Position numbers and translations under genes: made by a program
Shown: in pieces, positions 32,914 to 40,317 of the stretch
Layout of the letters: every line of letters starts with the position of its first letter
How positions within the stretch are numbered: the first letter of the stretch is position 1
Notes under the pieces: generated by a model
Database searches by the model: none
Told to the model about the DNA's origin: nothing
The model's input: only the letters and a program-made list of their open reading frames with translations
Source of the DNA: Halococcus saccharolyticus DSM 5350
Lineage (GTDB): Archaea > Halobacteriota > Halobacteria > Halobacteriales > Halococcaceae
Assembly: GCF_000336915.1 (NCBI RefSeq)
Contig: NZ_AOMD01000004.1
Location: 1-41,771 of the forward strand
Length of the DNA: 41,771 nucleotides
Direction of reading: 5' to 3'

Positions 32914-32921
32914 GCTTATGG
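32914..32921 (-). promoter_or_regulatory. TATA-like box of the OCD-family gene
   Basis: Minus-strand CCATAAGC, centred 28 nt before the ATG at 32889. It rules out much longer upstream starts. Confidence 0.4.
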
Positions 32922-32978
32922 CTGGTGGCTCGGAGGGATGAGAGAACGGTAAAAGGACGAAAACGAGAAGAGAGCGAT

Positions 32979-33206
32979 TCAGTCGGCGGATTCGAACGAG
33001 GAAACGTCGGCCCGTGGCGCAGGTGCGGGAGCCGGTTCGGCACCCGGGGCCCGGACGAACATCCCGTGGCCGATCAGTGCGACCGCGACGCTCGCCGCGA
33101 GCGGGACGGCAACCGTAATCGAGACACCGATGGCGGCGAGCAGCGCGGTGATACCGCCGAGTGCGAGCGGGATGAGACCGAGAACGTAATCGTAGTACTG
33201 AGCCAT
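32979..33206 (-). CDS. small membrane protein (75 aa)
   Basis: A 75-residue protein with two hydrophobic stretches (about 6-27 and 30-48, MAQYYDYVLGLIPLALGGIT...) and a Pro/Ala-rich hydrophilic tail (EPAPAPAPRADVSSFESAD). It resembles many uncharacterised haloarchaeal two-helix proteins; no function can be assigned. A CACTTATGTGG box at 33231-33241 (minus strand) is centred 30 nt before the ATG, so it is probably expressed on its own. Confidence 0.7.
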   Translation of the reverse strand: MAQYYDYVLGLIPLALGGITALLAAIGVSITVAVPLAASVAVALIGHGMFVRAPGAEPAPAPAPRADVSSFESAD

Positions 33207-33300
33207 TGTACACTATCGTATGGACGTGTGCCACATAAGTGTTTCCCATAGGTGGGTAGTTGGTCCTGCGTAGGAGCGAAGCGTTCTACAAGGAAGTTTC

Positions 33301-33312
33301 TCATAAGTTATA
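33301..33312 (+). promoter_or_regulatory. candidate promoter of the MFS gene
   Basis: TCATAAGTTATA is the strongest AT-rich box in the 224-bp gap before the MFS gene. It would start transcription near 33333, giving a leader of about 95-100 nt that contains the two overlapping inverted repeats described separately. Other parts of the gap hold only the leftward promoter. Confidence 0.4.
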
Positions 33313-33365
33313 GAGCAACGTCTCGTGATCAGTCCCGTTGTCGGCACCGACGGGATAGGGAGCGA

Positions 33366-33422
33366 GGCAACGCGAAGCCACGAGTTGCCCCGACCGATGG
33401 GTTGAAACCGCTCGTCGGGGCA
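33366..33422 (+). promoter_or_regulatory. overlapping alternative hairpins before the MFS start
   Basis: Hairpin A pairs GGCAAC (33366-33371) with GTTGCC (33384-33389). Hairpin B pairs TGCCCCGAC (33386-33394) with GTCGGGGCA (33414-33422), a perfect 9-bp stem. The two share 33386-33389, so they exclude each other. Hairpin B ends 8 nt before the GTG at 33431 and would bury the only G-rich stretch near the start. Confidence 0.4.
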
Positions 33423-33430
33423 GTACAGGT

Positions 33431-34744
33431 GTGAACGGGAACGACCGCGCAATCGTCGGCCTCGTGATGGGTGCACACGCGATGGTCCACACCTACGAGC
33501 TCTCGATCCCGATCCTCGTCTCGGTCTGGCTCGTGGAGTTCGACACCATCGCAGTGCTTTCCGCGGAGTTCCCAGTCAACGCGGCCACGCTTGGGGTCGT
33601 GGTGTCGGCGGGCTACGCGCTGTTCGGGCTCGGCGCGCTGCTGGCGGGTGTGCTCGCCGACACGTACGGCTCGCGGCCTCTGATCGCACTCTGCTTGTTC
33701 GGGATGGGTGGTTCCTTTCTCCTGCTCGGGCTCGCACCCGGCGTCGTCGTGATCGCGCTCGCGCTGGTCTGCTGGGGCGCGGCGGCGAGCGTCTACCACC
33801 CCTCGGGGCTCGCGCTGATCAGCAAGGGCGTCCACGAACGCGGGAGCGCGTTCGCGTACCACGGGATGGCCGGCAACCTCGGGATCGCGCTCGGACCGCT
33901 CGCCACCACGGTCGCGCTGCTGGCGTTCGACTGGCGCGCCGTCGTCGGCCTGCTCGCGATCCCCGCCCTGATCGCGGGACTGTTCGCGCTCCGGGCCGAC
34001 ATCGACGAGACCGCAGCGGTCGGCGCGAGTGAAGACGGTGTCGAGAACGCGGCCGCTGACGGCGGTGAGCGCGAGCGAAGCGAGGGCGAGGAGACCGGTG
34101 GAATCAGGTCGTTCGGTGAGTTCCTCGCCAGCTCGAAAGCACTCTTCACGGGCGTGTTCGTCCTCGTTTTCGGGGTGGCGATGCTCTCGGGACTCTACTA
34201 TCGAGGTGTGCTCACCTTCCTTCCTGAGATCCTCACGAAGTTCCCGGCGTTCCAGCCCGTCGAGATCGCCGGCTCCGAACTCCAGCCAGAACGGTACTTC
34301 TACGCCGGGCTGCTGATGGTCGGCGTACTCGGCCAGTACGTTGGCGGACGGCTCACCGACTACATTCGGCCCGCGGCGGGGATCGCCGGCGGCTACGGCG
34401 TCCTCGGCGCGCTCGCCATCCTTTTCCTGCCCGTGGCACGGGCCGGGATCGTTCCGCTCCTGATCGTCGGGGCCGCACTCGGCTTTTTCCTGTTTTTCGT
34501 CCAGCCGCTCTACCAGGCCGCAATCGCGGAGTTCAGCCCGCCCGAGGCGCGTGGCATCTCCTACGGCTATACCTATCTCGGCGTGTTCGGGATCGGCGCG
34601 CTCGGTGGGACCATCGCCGGCGCGATCCTGACTGCACTCTCGCCGGCGGCACTGTTCGCCACGCTCGCCGGGTTCGGCGCGCTCGCGGCACTGCTGGGCG
34701 TGGCAGTTCTCGTCCGTACCGAGGGATCGCTCACGACGGTCTGA
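33431..34744 (+). CDS. major facilitator superfamily transporter
   Basis: A 437-aa protein from GTG with 12 predicted membrane helices. Family features include the loop 2-3 region VLADTYGSRPLIALCLFGMG, ASVYHPSGLALISKGVHERG (helix 4-5 region, resembling the fosmidomycin-resistance type), and GGRLTDYIRPAAGIAGGYGV in the second half. The substrate is unknown; efflux or uptake cannot be decided. The central cytoplasmic loop (about 195-230) is unusually acidic and contains GGERERSEGEE, encoded by a copy of a short dispersed repeat. The preceding leader of about 95 nt can fold into alternative hairpins, which is unusual among the mostly leaderless genes here. Confidence 0.85.
   Translation: MNGNDRAIVGLVMGAHAMVHTYELSIPILVSVWLVEFDTIAVLSAEFPVNAATLGVVVSAGYALFGLGALLAGVLADTYGSRPLIALCLFGMGGSFLLLGLAPGVVVIALALVCWGAAASVYHPSGLALISKGVHERGSAFAYHGMAGNLGIALGPLATTVALLAFDWRAVVGLLAIPALIAGLFALRADIDETAAVGASEDGVENAAADGGERERSEGEETGGIRSFGEFLASSKALFTGVFVLVFGVAMLSGLYYRGVLTFLPEILTKFPAFQPVEIAGSELQPERYFYAGLLMVGVLGQYVGGRLTDYIRPAAGIAGGYGVLGALAILFLPVARAGIVPLLIVGAALGFFLFFVQPLYQAAIAEFSPPEARGISYGYTYLGVFGIGALGGTIAGAILTALSPAALFATLAGFGALAALLGVAVLVRTEGSLTTV
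34064..34090 (+). repeat. dispersed repeat copy inside the MFS coding region
   Basis: The 27 bases from GGTGAGCGCGAGCGAAGCGA onward match the minus strand of 29782-29808 at about 24 of 27 positions. It is read in frame as GGERERSEGEE in the central cytoplasmic loop, where extra charged residues are tolerated. It looks like a small repeat that landed in coding DNA. Confidence 0.5.
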
Positions 34745-34750
34745 CCGGCG

Positions 34751-35089
34751 CTACACCAACCACCGCGAGAGCGCCGCGAACGCCGCCACCACGGGCGGGA
34801 GGGCGAGACTGATGGCGACGATCTGCCCCATCGCGAGGTACTGGGCGAGGTCGCCGCCGACGAACAGCGTCGTCACGAATATCGCCACGACGAGCACGCC
34901 GAACCCGAGTCCGGCGAGCAGCGCGCGGCCGCGCGTGGCCGACGCGAGCCCCACGAGCGCGCCGCCGAGGAACAGTCCGGCCCAGTGAAGCCACGCCGCG
35001 ACGAGCCCGACAGCGATGGCGGCGACCATCGTCAGCCATCGCCACCCCTCGGCCGACCGGAACCGTCGCCATCGGTTCGCGAGGCTCAT
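34751..35089 (-). CDS. small membrane protein coupled to the penicillin-acylase gene
   Basis: A 112-aa protein (MSLANRWRRFRSAEGWRWLT...) with a basic N-terminus and about four hydrophobic segments (19-36, 38-48, 54-76, 83-105). I do not recognise the family. Its ATG overlaps the stop of the upstream acylase gene by 4 nt (ATGA at 35086-35089), so it is produced from the same mRNA. It might anchor, process or export the acylase; this is context inference. It is convergent with the MFS gene, 6 bp apart. Confidence 0.7.
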   Translation of the reverse strand: MSLANRWRRFRSAEGWRWLTMVAAIAVGLVAAWLHWAGLFLGGALVGLASATRGRALLAGLGFGVLVVAIFVTTLFVGGDLAQYLAMGQIVAISLALPPVVAAFAALSRWLV

Positions 35090-37473
35090 TGGCCGTCCTC
35101 CCCTTCGAACGTGAGTGTCGTCTCGCCCTGGATCTCCCGGCTCATCGACTTGTACTCGACGTCGGCCCACATCCGGAGCTGGTCGTCGTAGTGGTCGGAG
35201 AAGTACTCCCCGGAGTTCCCGCCGGGAATCACCGACGACGACGACCCGTCCATTGGGCAGACCATCCGCCAGCTGCTCCCCGTGGGGTTCTCGACGGCGT
35301 AGTTGTTCACCGTCTCGCGCGAGCCGTCGACCGCCATCGCGGGGTAATTGAGAAAGGCGAGCCCGAGCGGATGGGTCATCGCGCCGGTGGTGTTGTACCC
35401 GCCGTAGGTGTCGTACTCGGCGTTCTCGATCCTCTCGATCGCCGCATCGAGTGCGTCGAGCATGACTTCGGCGCGCGAGCGTCCCTCGAACCACCGACTG
35501 TTGGGACCGAGATGTTGGAGCACCCAGTCGTTCGGGTAGTACGACGCGTCGAGGTCGTGGTCACTGAAGGTCGGGCCGAACACCCGCTCGCGATACTGCT
35601 CGAACCATCGTGCGAACACCAGCGCCGCGAGCGAGTCGCGGTCCATCCGGTGGTCCCACTCGTCGAGTGCGTCGACGTACTGCCCGATCGCCGTCGTATC
35701 GTCCGCTGCGCGCGCCACTTCGACGAGCAGCGGCACGAGCGCTTCGGCGCGCAAGTCAAGCGTATCGCGCTGGAGGTCCTTCACGAACTCCGGGTCGATC
35801 GGCTCGTCCGATCGGACTCGTCGGTCGAGCCGGTCGTAAATCCGGATGCCACGGTACGGATCGGAGTACGCTTCGGCGAGGTAATGCTCGGGATCGTCCA
35901 CGACCCGCTGGTTCGCCGTCCCGATGTAGTTGGGGTTCATCACGTGTGGCTTCTCCTCGAACGGCACGAACCCCTCCCACGAGGAGGTGCCGAAGGGCGT
36001 GAACCCCTGCCACTCGCCCTCGCTGGCCGACCCATCGAAGATCCGGTCCCCCGGAACTTCTTCGCCGTCGGTGGTTCGAATCGGAATCTTGCCGGTGACG
36101 TAGTAGAGCGTGTTGCCGTCGCGGTCTGCGTACACGAGATTCTGCGTTGGCACGTCGAAGTTCTCCGTGGCAGCCACGATGTCGTCGACCCCCTCGCTCC
36201 GGCTGAACTCGTAGATCGCCTGGGGCGTCGACTCCGCGGTGTGGCCGGTCCACGCGACTCCGACGCGTGCTCCCTCGCGCTCGATGACCGGGCCGTGAAC
36301 GGTCTTCCTAACGGTCACCTGCCTGTCCTCACCGTCGCTGACCGCGATGGTCCGCTGCTCGGTGTCGAACTCGCGCCACTCACCCTCGTATCGGTACTCG
36401 CCGTCCCGCGTGTCGTAGCGATAGAAGTCGATCACGTCCACACCGGTGTTCGTGAATCCCCACGCACCGGCGTCGTTCTCGCCGATGACCACGAACGGCA
36501 CCCCCGGAAAGGTCACGCCGCGAACGCTCGTTTCCGGGAGACTGAGGTTCATTTCGTACCAGACGGGCGGGGCCATCAGGCTCAGATGCGGGTCGTTCGC
36601 CACGATCGGCGCGCCGCTTGCGGTGTGTTCGCCCGAAACGACCCAACTGTTCGAGCCGATCCCCGACGGCGACTCGAACTGGCTCAACCAATCGGCGAGT
36701 GCGGGATCGACGGTGTGCGTCGACGGTTCGTGTTCGGTCTGGCTCCGCGCCCGCTTTCGATTCTCTTGGCCGGTTTGCTGGTCGCGGATGATTGGCGACT
36801 CGTGATCGAGCCGCGACGGGTAGAGCTCGTTCGCAACTTCCTCGCCGAGCCGGTCGGCCACGAGCGCTGTTCGGAGCGTCCGGAAGCTCCCCGTAAGCGT
36901 CCACGCGATCTGCTTTTGCATCAGGATCGTGTCGACCGGCGTCCACGGGTCGGGTTCGTACTCTAGTAAGGAAAATTCGAGCGCCGACGGGTCGTCCGTC
37001 ATGATCTCGTTGACGCCCGCCGCATAGGCCTCGGTGAGCGCACCCGCCCTAGAATCCGCGAGCGATTCCCATGTCACTTGCGCCGCGCCCGCGAAGTCCA
37101 TCTTCACGTTGAACTCGTCGGAGTCAAGGGTTTGATCGCCGACGACAGCCGACAGCTCGCCGCGCATCTGTCGGCGCTGGAGGTCCAGCTGGAAGGCACG
37201 GTCGCGCGCCTGGGCATAGCCGACCGCAAAATAAACTGCTTCCTCGCTCTCGCCGGTGACGTTTGGCACGCCGTACTCGTCGTAGCGCACCTCGGCAGTC
37301 CCGTATGGACTCTCGATCGTTCGGGATTCCGGCGGATCGGTCGCGTCCCACGCCGATCCCGAGAGCGGCGCGAACCGTTCGAGATATCCCCTGATTGGCG
37401 AGAACGTGCTCGCGCCGACACCGCCCGCGAGGATCGCCCCCACGAGCGCGCGTCGCGTGAGATCGGTGTCCAT
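35086..37473 (-). CDS. penicillin-acylase-family Ntn hydrolase, exported
   Basis: A 795-aa S45-family enzyme. The N-terminus (DLTRRALVGAILAGGVGAS) looks like a Tat signal. The alpha-chain region begins SPYGTAEVRYDEYGVPNVTG and contains YFAVGYAQARDRAFQLDLQR. The autocleavage site is GIGSNSWVVSG, with S274 as the beta-chain N-terminal nucleophile. TASGAPIVANDPHLSL and PGVPFVVIGENDAGAWGFTN are also typical. The family hydrolyses amide bonds, including acyl-homoserine lactones, penicillins and N-acyl amino acids; the natural substrate here is unknown. A TTTATATCAC box at 37493-37502 (minus strand) lies about 25 nt from the ATG at 37473 and favours it over a GTG at 37482. A small membrane protein is coupled downstream. 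Confidence 0.88.
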   Translation of the reverse strand: MDTDLTRRALVGAILAGGVGASTFSPIRGYLERFAPLSGSAWDATDPPESRTIESPYGTAEVRYDEYGVPNVTGESEEAVYFAVGYAQARDRAFQLDLQRRQMRGELSAVVGDQTLDSDEFNVKMDFAGAAQVTWESLADSRAGALTEAYAAGVNEIMTDDPSALEFSLLEYEPDPWTPVDTILMQKQIAWTLTGSFRTLRTALVADRLGEEVANELYPSRLDHESPIIRDQQTGQENRKRARSQTEHEPSTHTVDPALADWLSQFESPSGIGSNSWVVSGEHTASGAPIVANDPHLSLMAPPVWYEMNLSLPETSVRGVTFPGVPFVVIGENDAGAWGFTNTGVDVIDFYRYDTRDGEYRYEGEWREFDTEQRTIAVSDGEDRQVTVRKTVHGPVIEREGARVGVAWTGHTAESTPQAIYEFSRSEGVDDIVAATENFDVPTQNLVYADRDGNTLYYVTGKIPIRTTDGEEVPGDRIFDGSASEGEWQGFTPFGTSSWEGFVPFEEKPHVMNPNYIGTANQRVVDDPEHYLAEAYSDPYRGIRIYDRLDRRVRSDEPIDPEFVKDLQRDTLDLRAEALVPLLVEVARAADDTTAIGQYVDALDEWDHRMDRDSLAALVFARWFEQYRERVFGPTFSDHDLDASYYPNDWVLQHLGPNSRWFEGRSRAEVMLDALDAAIERIENAEYDTYGGYNTTGAMTHPLGLAFLNYPAMAVDGSRETVNNYAVENPTGSSWRMVCPMDGSSSSVIPGGNSGEYFSDHYDDQLRMWADVEYKSMSREIQGETTLTFEGEDGQ

Positions 37474-37492
37474 GCGTGTCACTACATGGCGT

Positions 37493-37502
37493 GTGATATA
37501 AA
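37493..37502 (-). promoter_or_regulatory. TATA box of the penicillin-acylase operon
   Basis: Minus-strand TTTATATCAC, a strong box centred 25 nt before ATG 37473 and only 16 nt before the alternative GTG 37482. It decides the start. Confidence 0.55.
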
Positions 37503-37558
37503 GCCGCGAAAACGGAAATGAACCGATCGGCGGTTCAGCGCTCTGCGAGGCTGACCGT

Positions 37559-38041
37559 TCAGTGGTCGTCCGCGTCCTCGTAGACCCACGCCGCGGTGTC
37601 GTGTTCCCAGTCGACGAGTTCGCTATCGTCGAAGAACAGCTCGATCTCGCGCTCGTTGGCCCCTTCGTCCTCGTGGTCGCTCCCGTGGATCAAGTTGTGA
37701 CCGAGATCGTTGCCGAGATCGCCACGAATCGTTCCCGGGGCGGCCTCCTGGGCGTCGGTTTCCCCCATCAGTCGGCGGACCTGGCGTGTGGCGTCAGCGC
37801 CCTCCCAGACCATCGCGAACACGGGTCCAGAGGTGATGAACTCGACGAGCCCCTCGAAGAAGGGCTTGCCCTCGTGTTCGGCGTAGTGTTCGTGGGCGAG
37901 CTCCTCGTCGATCTGCATGAACTTCCCGCCGACCATCGTGAGACCTTTCCCTTCGAGCCGGGAGACGATCTCGCCGATCAGCCCGCGCTGGACCGCGTCG
38001 GGCTTCGCCATCACGAACGTCCGCTCGTCGTGGTGGCTCAT
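37559..38041 (-). CDS. ndk: nucleoside-diphosphate kinase
   Basis: A 160-aa NDK. The N-terminus (DERTFVMAKPDAVQRGLIGE) and the active-site region NLIHGSDHEDEGANEREIEL are intact, with catalytic His119. The C-terminus is extended by about 10 acidic residues, as usual in haloarchaea. It transfers phosphate from NTPs to NDPs in the cytoplasm. It is the last gene of the ribosomal operon; its ATG overlaps the rpl24e stop (ATGA at 38038-38041), a conserved archaeal arrangement. Confidence 0.97.
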   Translation of the reverse strand: MSHHDERTFVMAKPDAVQRGLIGEIVSRLEGKGLTMVGGKFMQIDEELAHEHYAEHEGKPFFEGLVEFITSGPVFAMVWEGADATRQVRRLMGETDAQEAAPGTIRGDLGNDLGHNLIHGSDHEDEGANEREIELFFDDSELVDWEHDTAAWVYEDADDH

Positions 38042-38577
38042 TCGTCGGTGTCCTCGTCGGTGTCGCGAACCGTCTCCTCGTCATCGACGTTTGCCTCGGC
38101 CTCGTCGGCGTCGGCCGCGGAGGACGTCTTGTCCTCGTCCTCGCGACCGCCGGCCGGCCGGCCCTCGATCTCGTCGAGTTCCTCGGTGTCGGCTTCGGCG
38201 GTGTCGTCGACCCGATCGTCGGTGTCGCCCGCCGGCTCACCCGATCGCGAGCCAGCGTCGCCCGCCGCGGCGGCGACCGCCTCGGCCTCGGACTCGTCCG
38301 GTACCGTGTCGACCTCGTCGGCGACGGTGTCGGCCTCCTCTTCGGGCGGCTCGGCAGCGACCTGTTCGACTTCGTCGGCCGTGCCGGCCTCGCTGCCCGC
38401 CATTCGCTGGCCCTCGGCGGTCCATTCGAGGTCACGCGCGGCCCGGCCGAGGTCGGCGTTGTTCTCACACTTCGACGAGCAGTAGTGGACGACGCGCCCG
38501 TCGACGTGGACGAACATCGTCCCGGTACCGGGCTCGATGTCCGTGCCGCAGTAATCACACGAACGCGTGCGAACCAT
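38038..38577 (-). CDS. rpl24e: ribosomal protein L24e with long acidic C-terminal extension
   Basis: A 179-aa protein. Residues 1-~60 are a normal archaeal eL24 ([20 protein letters not shown]...) with zinc ligands C7, C10, C33 and C37. Archaeal L24e normally ends near here at about 55-70 residues. The remaining ~115 residues are a low-complexity, Glu/Asp/Ala-rich tail (for example EEEADTVADEVDTVPDE). The tail is in frame without a stop, and ndk starts in its stop codon, so it is not an assembly fusion of two genes. It shares one base with the rps28e stop (TGATG). The tail's function is unknown. Confidence 0.92.
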   Translation of the reverse strand: MVRTRSCDYCGTDIEPGTGTMFVHVDGRVVHYCSSKCENNADLGRAARDLEWTAEGQRMAGSEAGTADEVEQVAAEPPEEEADTVADEVDTVPDESEAEAVAAAAGDAGSRSGEPAGDTDDRVDDTAEADTEELDEIEGRPAGGREDEDKTSSAADADEAEANVDDEETVRDTDEDTDE

Positions 38578-38798
38578 CAGCGACCCCCGATGGCGTCGGC
38601 CTCGCGAGCGGTCTCCCTGAGCTGGAGCACGTCGCCCTCGCGGACGGGGCCGAGACAGTTCCGTGTGATGATTCGTCCCCGGTTCTCGCCGCCCTGGATG
38701 CGGCATTTGACCTGCATCGCCTCGCCATGCATCCCGGTCTTGCCGACGACCTCGATGACTTCGGCGGGCGTGGAGTCGGACTCCTCTTCTGCGCTCAT
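38577..38798 (-). CDS. rps28e: 30S ribosomal protein S28e
   Basis: A 73-aa eS28 with the typical OB-fold sequence [20 protein letters not shown], then [20 protein letters not shown] and a final [14 protein letters not shown]. It binds near the mRNA exit region of the small subunit. The ATG at 38798 starts 4 bp after rpl7ae; the stop overlaps the rpl24e ATG by one base. The N-terminal MSAEEESDS is an acidic haloarchaeal addition. Confidence 0.95.
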   Translation of the reverse strand: MSAEEESDSTPAEVIEVVGKTGMHGEAMQVKCRIQGGENRGRIITRNCLGPVREGDVLQLRETAREADAIGGR

Positions 38799-38802
38799 CG
38801 TC

Positions 38803-39165
38803 CTATCGGAGGTCCTCGACCTTGGTCGTGATGTCCTCGACCTGCTCGTCGGCGTCGCCCGCGTCGACGATAGCCGCCGCGGCGCTGCCGACCTCGAGAC
38901 CCGCGGCGTGGCCGACATCGTCCTGGGTCTCGACGAACACGAAGGGGATCTCCTTCTCGTCGGCGAGCTCTGGCAGGTGCATCACGATCTCCTCGGGACT
39001 CACGTCCTCGGCGATGTAGACGAGTTCGGCGCTGTCACGCTCGACAGCCTTGGTCGTCTCGTTGGTCCCTTTCTTTACCGTGCCGGTGTCCCGGGCGACT
39101 TCGAGCGCCTCGATGGCGTCGTCCTCGAGATCCGCCGGGACGTCATAGGTGACGTATACTGACAT
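38803..39165 (-). CDS. rpl7ae: ribosomal protein L7Ae, kink-turn-binding
   Basis: A 120-aa eL8/L7Ae. Diagnostic segments are [20 protein letters not shown] (RNA-binding GxNExxK motif) and [21 protein letters not shown]7Ae binds kink-turns in 23S rRNA and in box C/D, H/ACA and RNase P RNAs. It is the first gene of the rpl7ae-rps28e-rpl24e-ndk operon. A strong Shine-Dalgarno (GGGAGG at 39175-39180, minus strand) precedes the ATG by 9 nt. The leader is about 130 nt and hairpin-rich, which is unusual here and fits possible autoregulation. Confidence 0.96.
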   Translation of the reverse strand: MSVYVTYDVPADLEDDAIEALEVARDTGTVKKGTNETTKAVERDSAELVYIAEDVSPEEIVMHLPELADEKEIPFVFVETQDDVGHAAGLEVGSAAAAIVDAGDADEQVEDITTKVEDLR

Positions 39166-39174
39166 TGGTTGGTT

Positions 39175-39180
39175 CCTCCC
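39175..39180 (-). promoter_or_regulatory. strong Shine-Dalgarno site of rpl7ae
   Basis: Minus-strand GGGAGG with 9 nt to the ATG at 39165. Most nearby genes look leaderless, so a full Shine-Dalgarno supports a real 5' leader here. Confidence 0.7.
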
Positions 39181-39208
39181 GTGCGTGGGCTCTTCGTCCC
39201 CCGCCTTC

Positions 39209-39308
39209 GCCGAGATCACGTCGATCCCGACTGGCCGTCCCGCCGACGGCCTGAGAGTCCTGTGAGGCTGGGAGCGTCATCAACCCCGCACGGGTTGTAG
39301 CGCGGGGT
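39209..39308 (-). promoter_or_regulatory. hairpin-rich leader of the L7Ae operon
   Basis: The minus-strand leader can form: (1) ACCCCGC/GCGGGGT (39302-39308 with 39283-39289); (2) the mutually exclusive CAACCC/GGGTTG (39292-39297 with 39281-39286); (3) GGCCGTC/GACGGCC (39245-39251 with 39233-39239, 5-nt loop); (4) GTCGGGATC/GATCTCGGC (39223-39231 with 39209-39217, 9 bp with two G-U pairs, 5-nt loop). A TTGATGA motif, like a box C or kink-turn UGA, follows the first two hairpins. Confidence 0.5.
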
Positions 39309-39320
39309 AGCGGAGGCCTG

Positions 39321-39328
39321 CATAAAAA
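39321..39328 (-). promoter_or_regulatory. TATA box of the rpl7ae-rps28e-rpl24e-ndk operon
   Basis: Minus-strand TTTTTATG, the only strong AT-box in this part of the 261-bp gap. It places the transcription start near 39299, giving a leader of about 130 nt. The remaining part of the gap (39329-39426) holds only the promoter of the rightward gene. Confidence 0.55.
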
Positions 39329-39426
39329 CGCTTTCAACCGCTCACGGCGTGCGAGCCGAGCGCACGCCGACGTTGCCAGGCCGTCCCAAGGTTTTTGCTC
39401 TCATCGATTCGAACAGGAATATATCG

Positions 39427-39846
39427 ATGGCGACGCGAACCGACGAAGCGCCGGAGTTCCCGTTCGGGACCAGTCCGTTCCGGCACAGTTTCATCGTCGT
39501 TCTCTGGGCGGTTTGGGCGGCGCTGAACGTCAACGAGTACGTCGGCGACGCGTTCGAGTTCCCGGCGTTTTTGCTCGCGCTGCTCACGGGAGTGCTGCTT
39601 GGTGTCGCGCTCTTCGCGTGGGTCACGCGAACCAAACATGGCGAGAAAGCGAGACGGTTGTACGATGATGCACCGCTGGGTCAGCAGCTTTTGGTCAGTG
39701 TCGTGCTTTCGGTTCTGCTCATAGCGCTCGTGTTCGGTCTGGATACTACGGATGTGTCCCCTCTGCTCTTGCAGGTCGCGTTCATCAGTGTCATCTTCGG
39801 CTATCATCAGTCGAAGTTCGCCTCGGCGTACGCCCGTCTCGAATAG
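39427..39846 (+). CDS. four-helix membrane protein, unrecognised
   Basis: A 139-aa protein (MATRTDEAPEFPFGTSPFRH...) with four hydrophobic segments (about 21-38, 46-68, 88-106, 113-128) and short charged loops (TRTKHGEKARRLYDDAPLGQ). I do not recognise the family and no catalytic pattern is visible. A GTTTTTGCTC box at 39391-39400 lies about 31 nt before the ATG, so it has its own promoter, divergent from the ribosomal operon. It converges with the small gene at 39876. Confidence 0.7.
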   Translation: MATRTDEAPEFPFGTSPFRHSFIVVLWAVWAALNVNEYVGDAFEFPAFLLALLTGVLLGVALFAWVTRTKHGEKARRLYDDAPLGQQLLVSVVLSVLLIALVFGLDTTDVSPLLLQVAFISVIFGYHQSKFASAYARLE

Positions 39847-39875
39847 TCGCCGAACGCGACGGTCGACGCCGAGCG

Positions 39876-40205
39876 CTACACATTTCGGACTCCGAGCGCA
39901 ACGACGACCACGCAGACCACGGCCGCGATCAGCGTGACGCCGACGAGGATCGGCCAGAGAGTGCCGAGCAGTGCGGGGCCGCTCTCCCGAGCGAACGCCT
40001 CCGTTCGATCGATCGCGGTCGAGGCGAAACTCACGATCGCGCCGCCGAACGCCGCACCCACCACGAGAAGTATCTGGAGCACTGCCCCGTATCGCTGCCA
40101 CGCCGACTCCTCGGCCGAGTCGTCATCGTCAGACCCCGCTGACTCACCGAAGCGGCTCCGTAGTCGATCGAGCGGTGTCGTGGCGGAGCCGTCACGGTCG
40201 TCCAT
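39876..40205 (-). CDS. two-helix membrane protein with acidic N-terminus
   Basis: A 109-aa protein. The first ~38 residues are hydrophilic and acidic (DRLRSRFGESAGSDDDDSAE), followed by two membrane helices (about 42-63 and 81-105). It ends at the membrane (GVRNV). No known family is recognised. An ACTTATG box at 40231-40238 (minus strand) lies about 30 nt before the ATG. It is divergent from tmcA. Confidence 0.65.
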   Translation of the reverse strand: MDDRDGSATTPLDRLRSRFGESAGSDDDDSAEESAWQRYGAVLQILLVVGAAFGGAIVSFASTAIDRTEAFARESGPALLGTLWPILVGVTLIAAVVCVVVVALGVRNV

Positions 40206-40317
40206 CCTGTACCACGTTCGTGACCCATGACATAAGTTCTGTTGGTGGTCGAGGGTTTGTACTCGCTATCGTGGCTGAAATCGACGTTCCCATACCGCCC
40301 CATCACCGTACTCCTGC

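Noticed and set aside
35089-36966. 625-aa frame on the plus strand opposite the penicillin-acylase gene
   Set aside because: Composition mirrors the reverse complement of the acylase codons; no family features.
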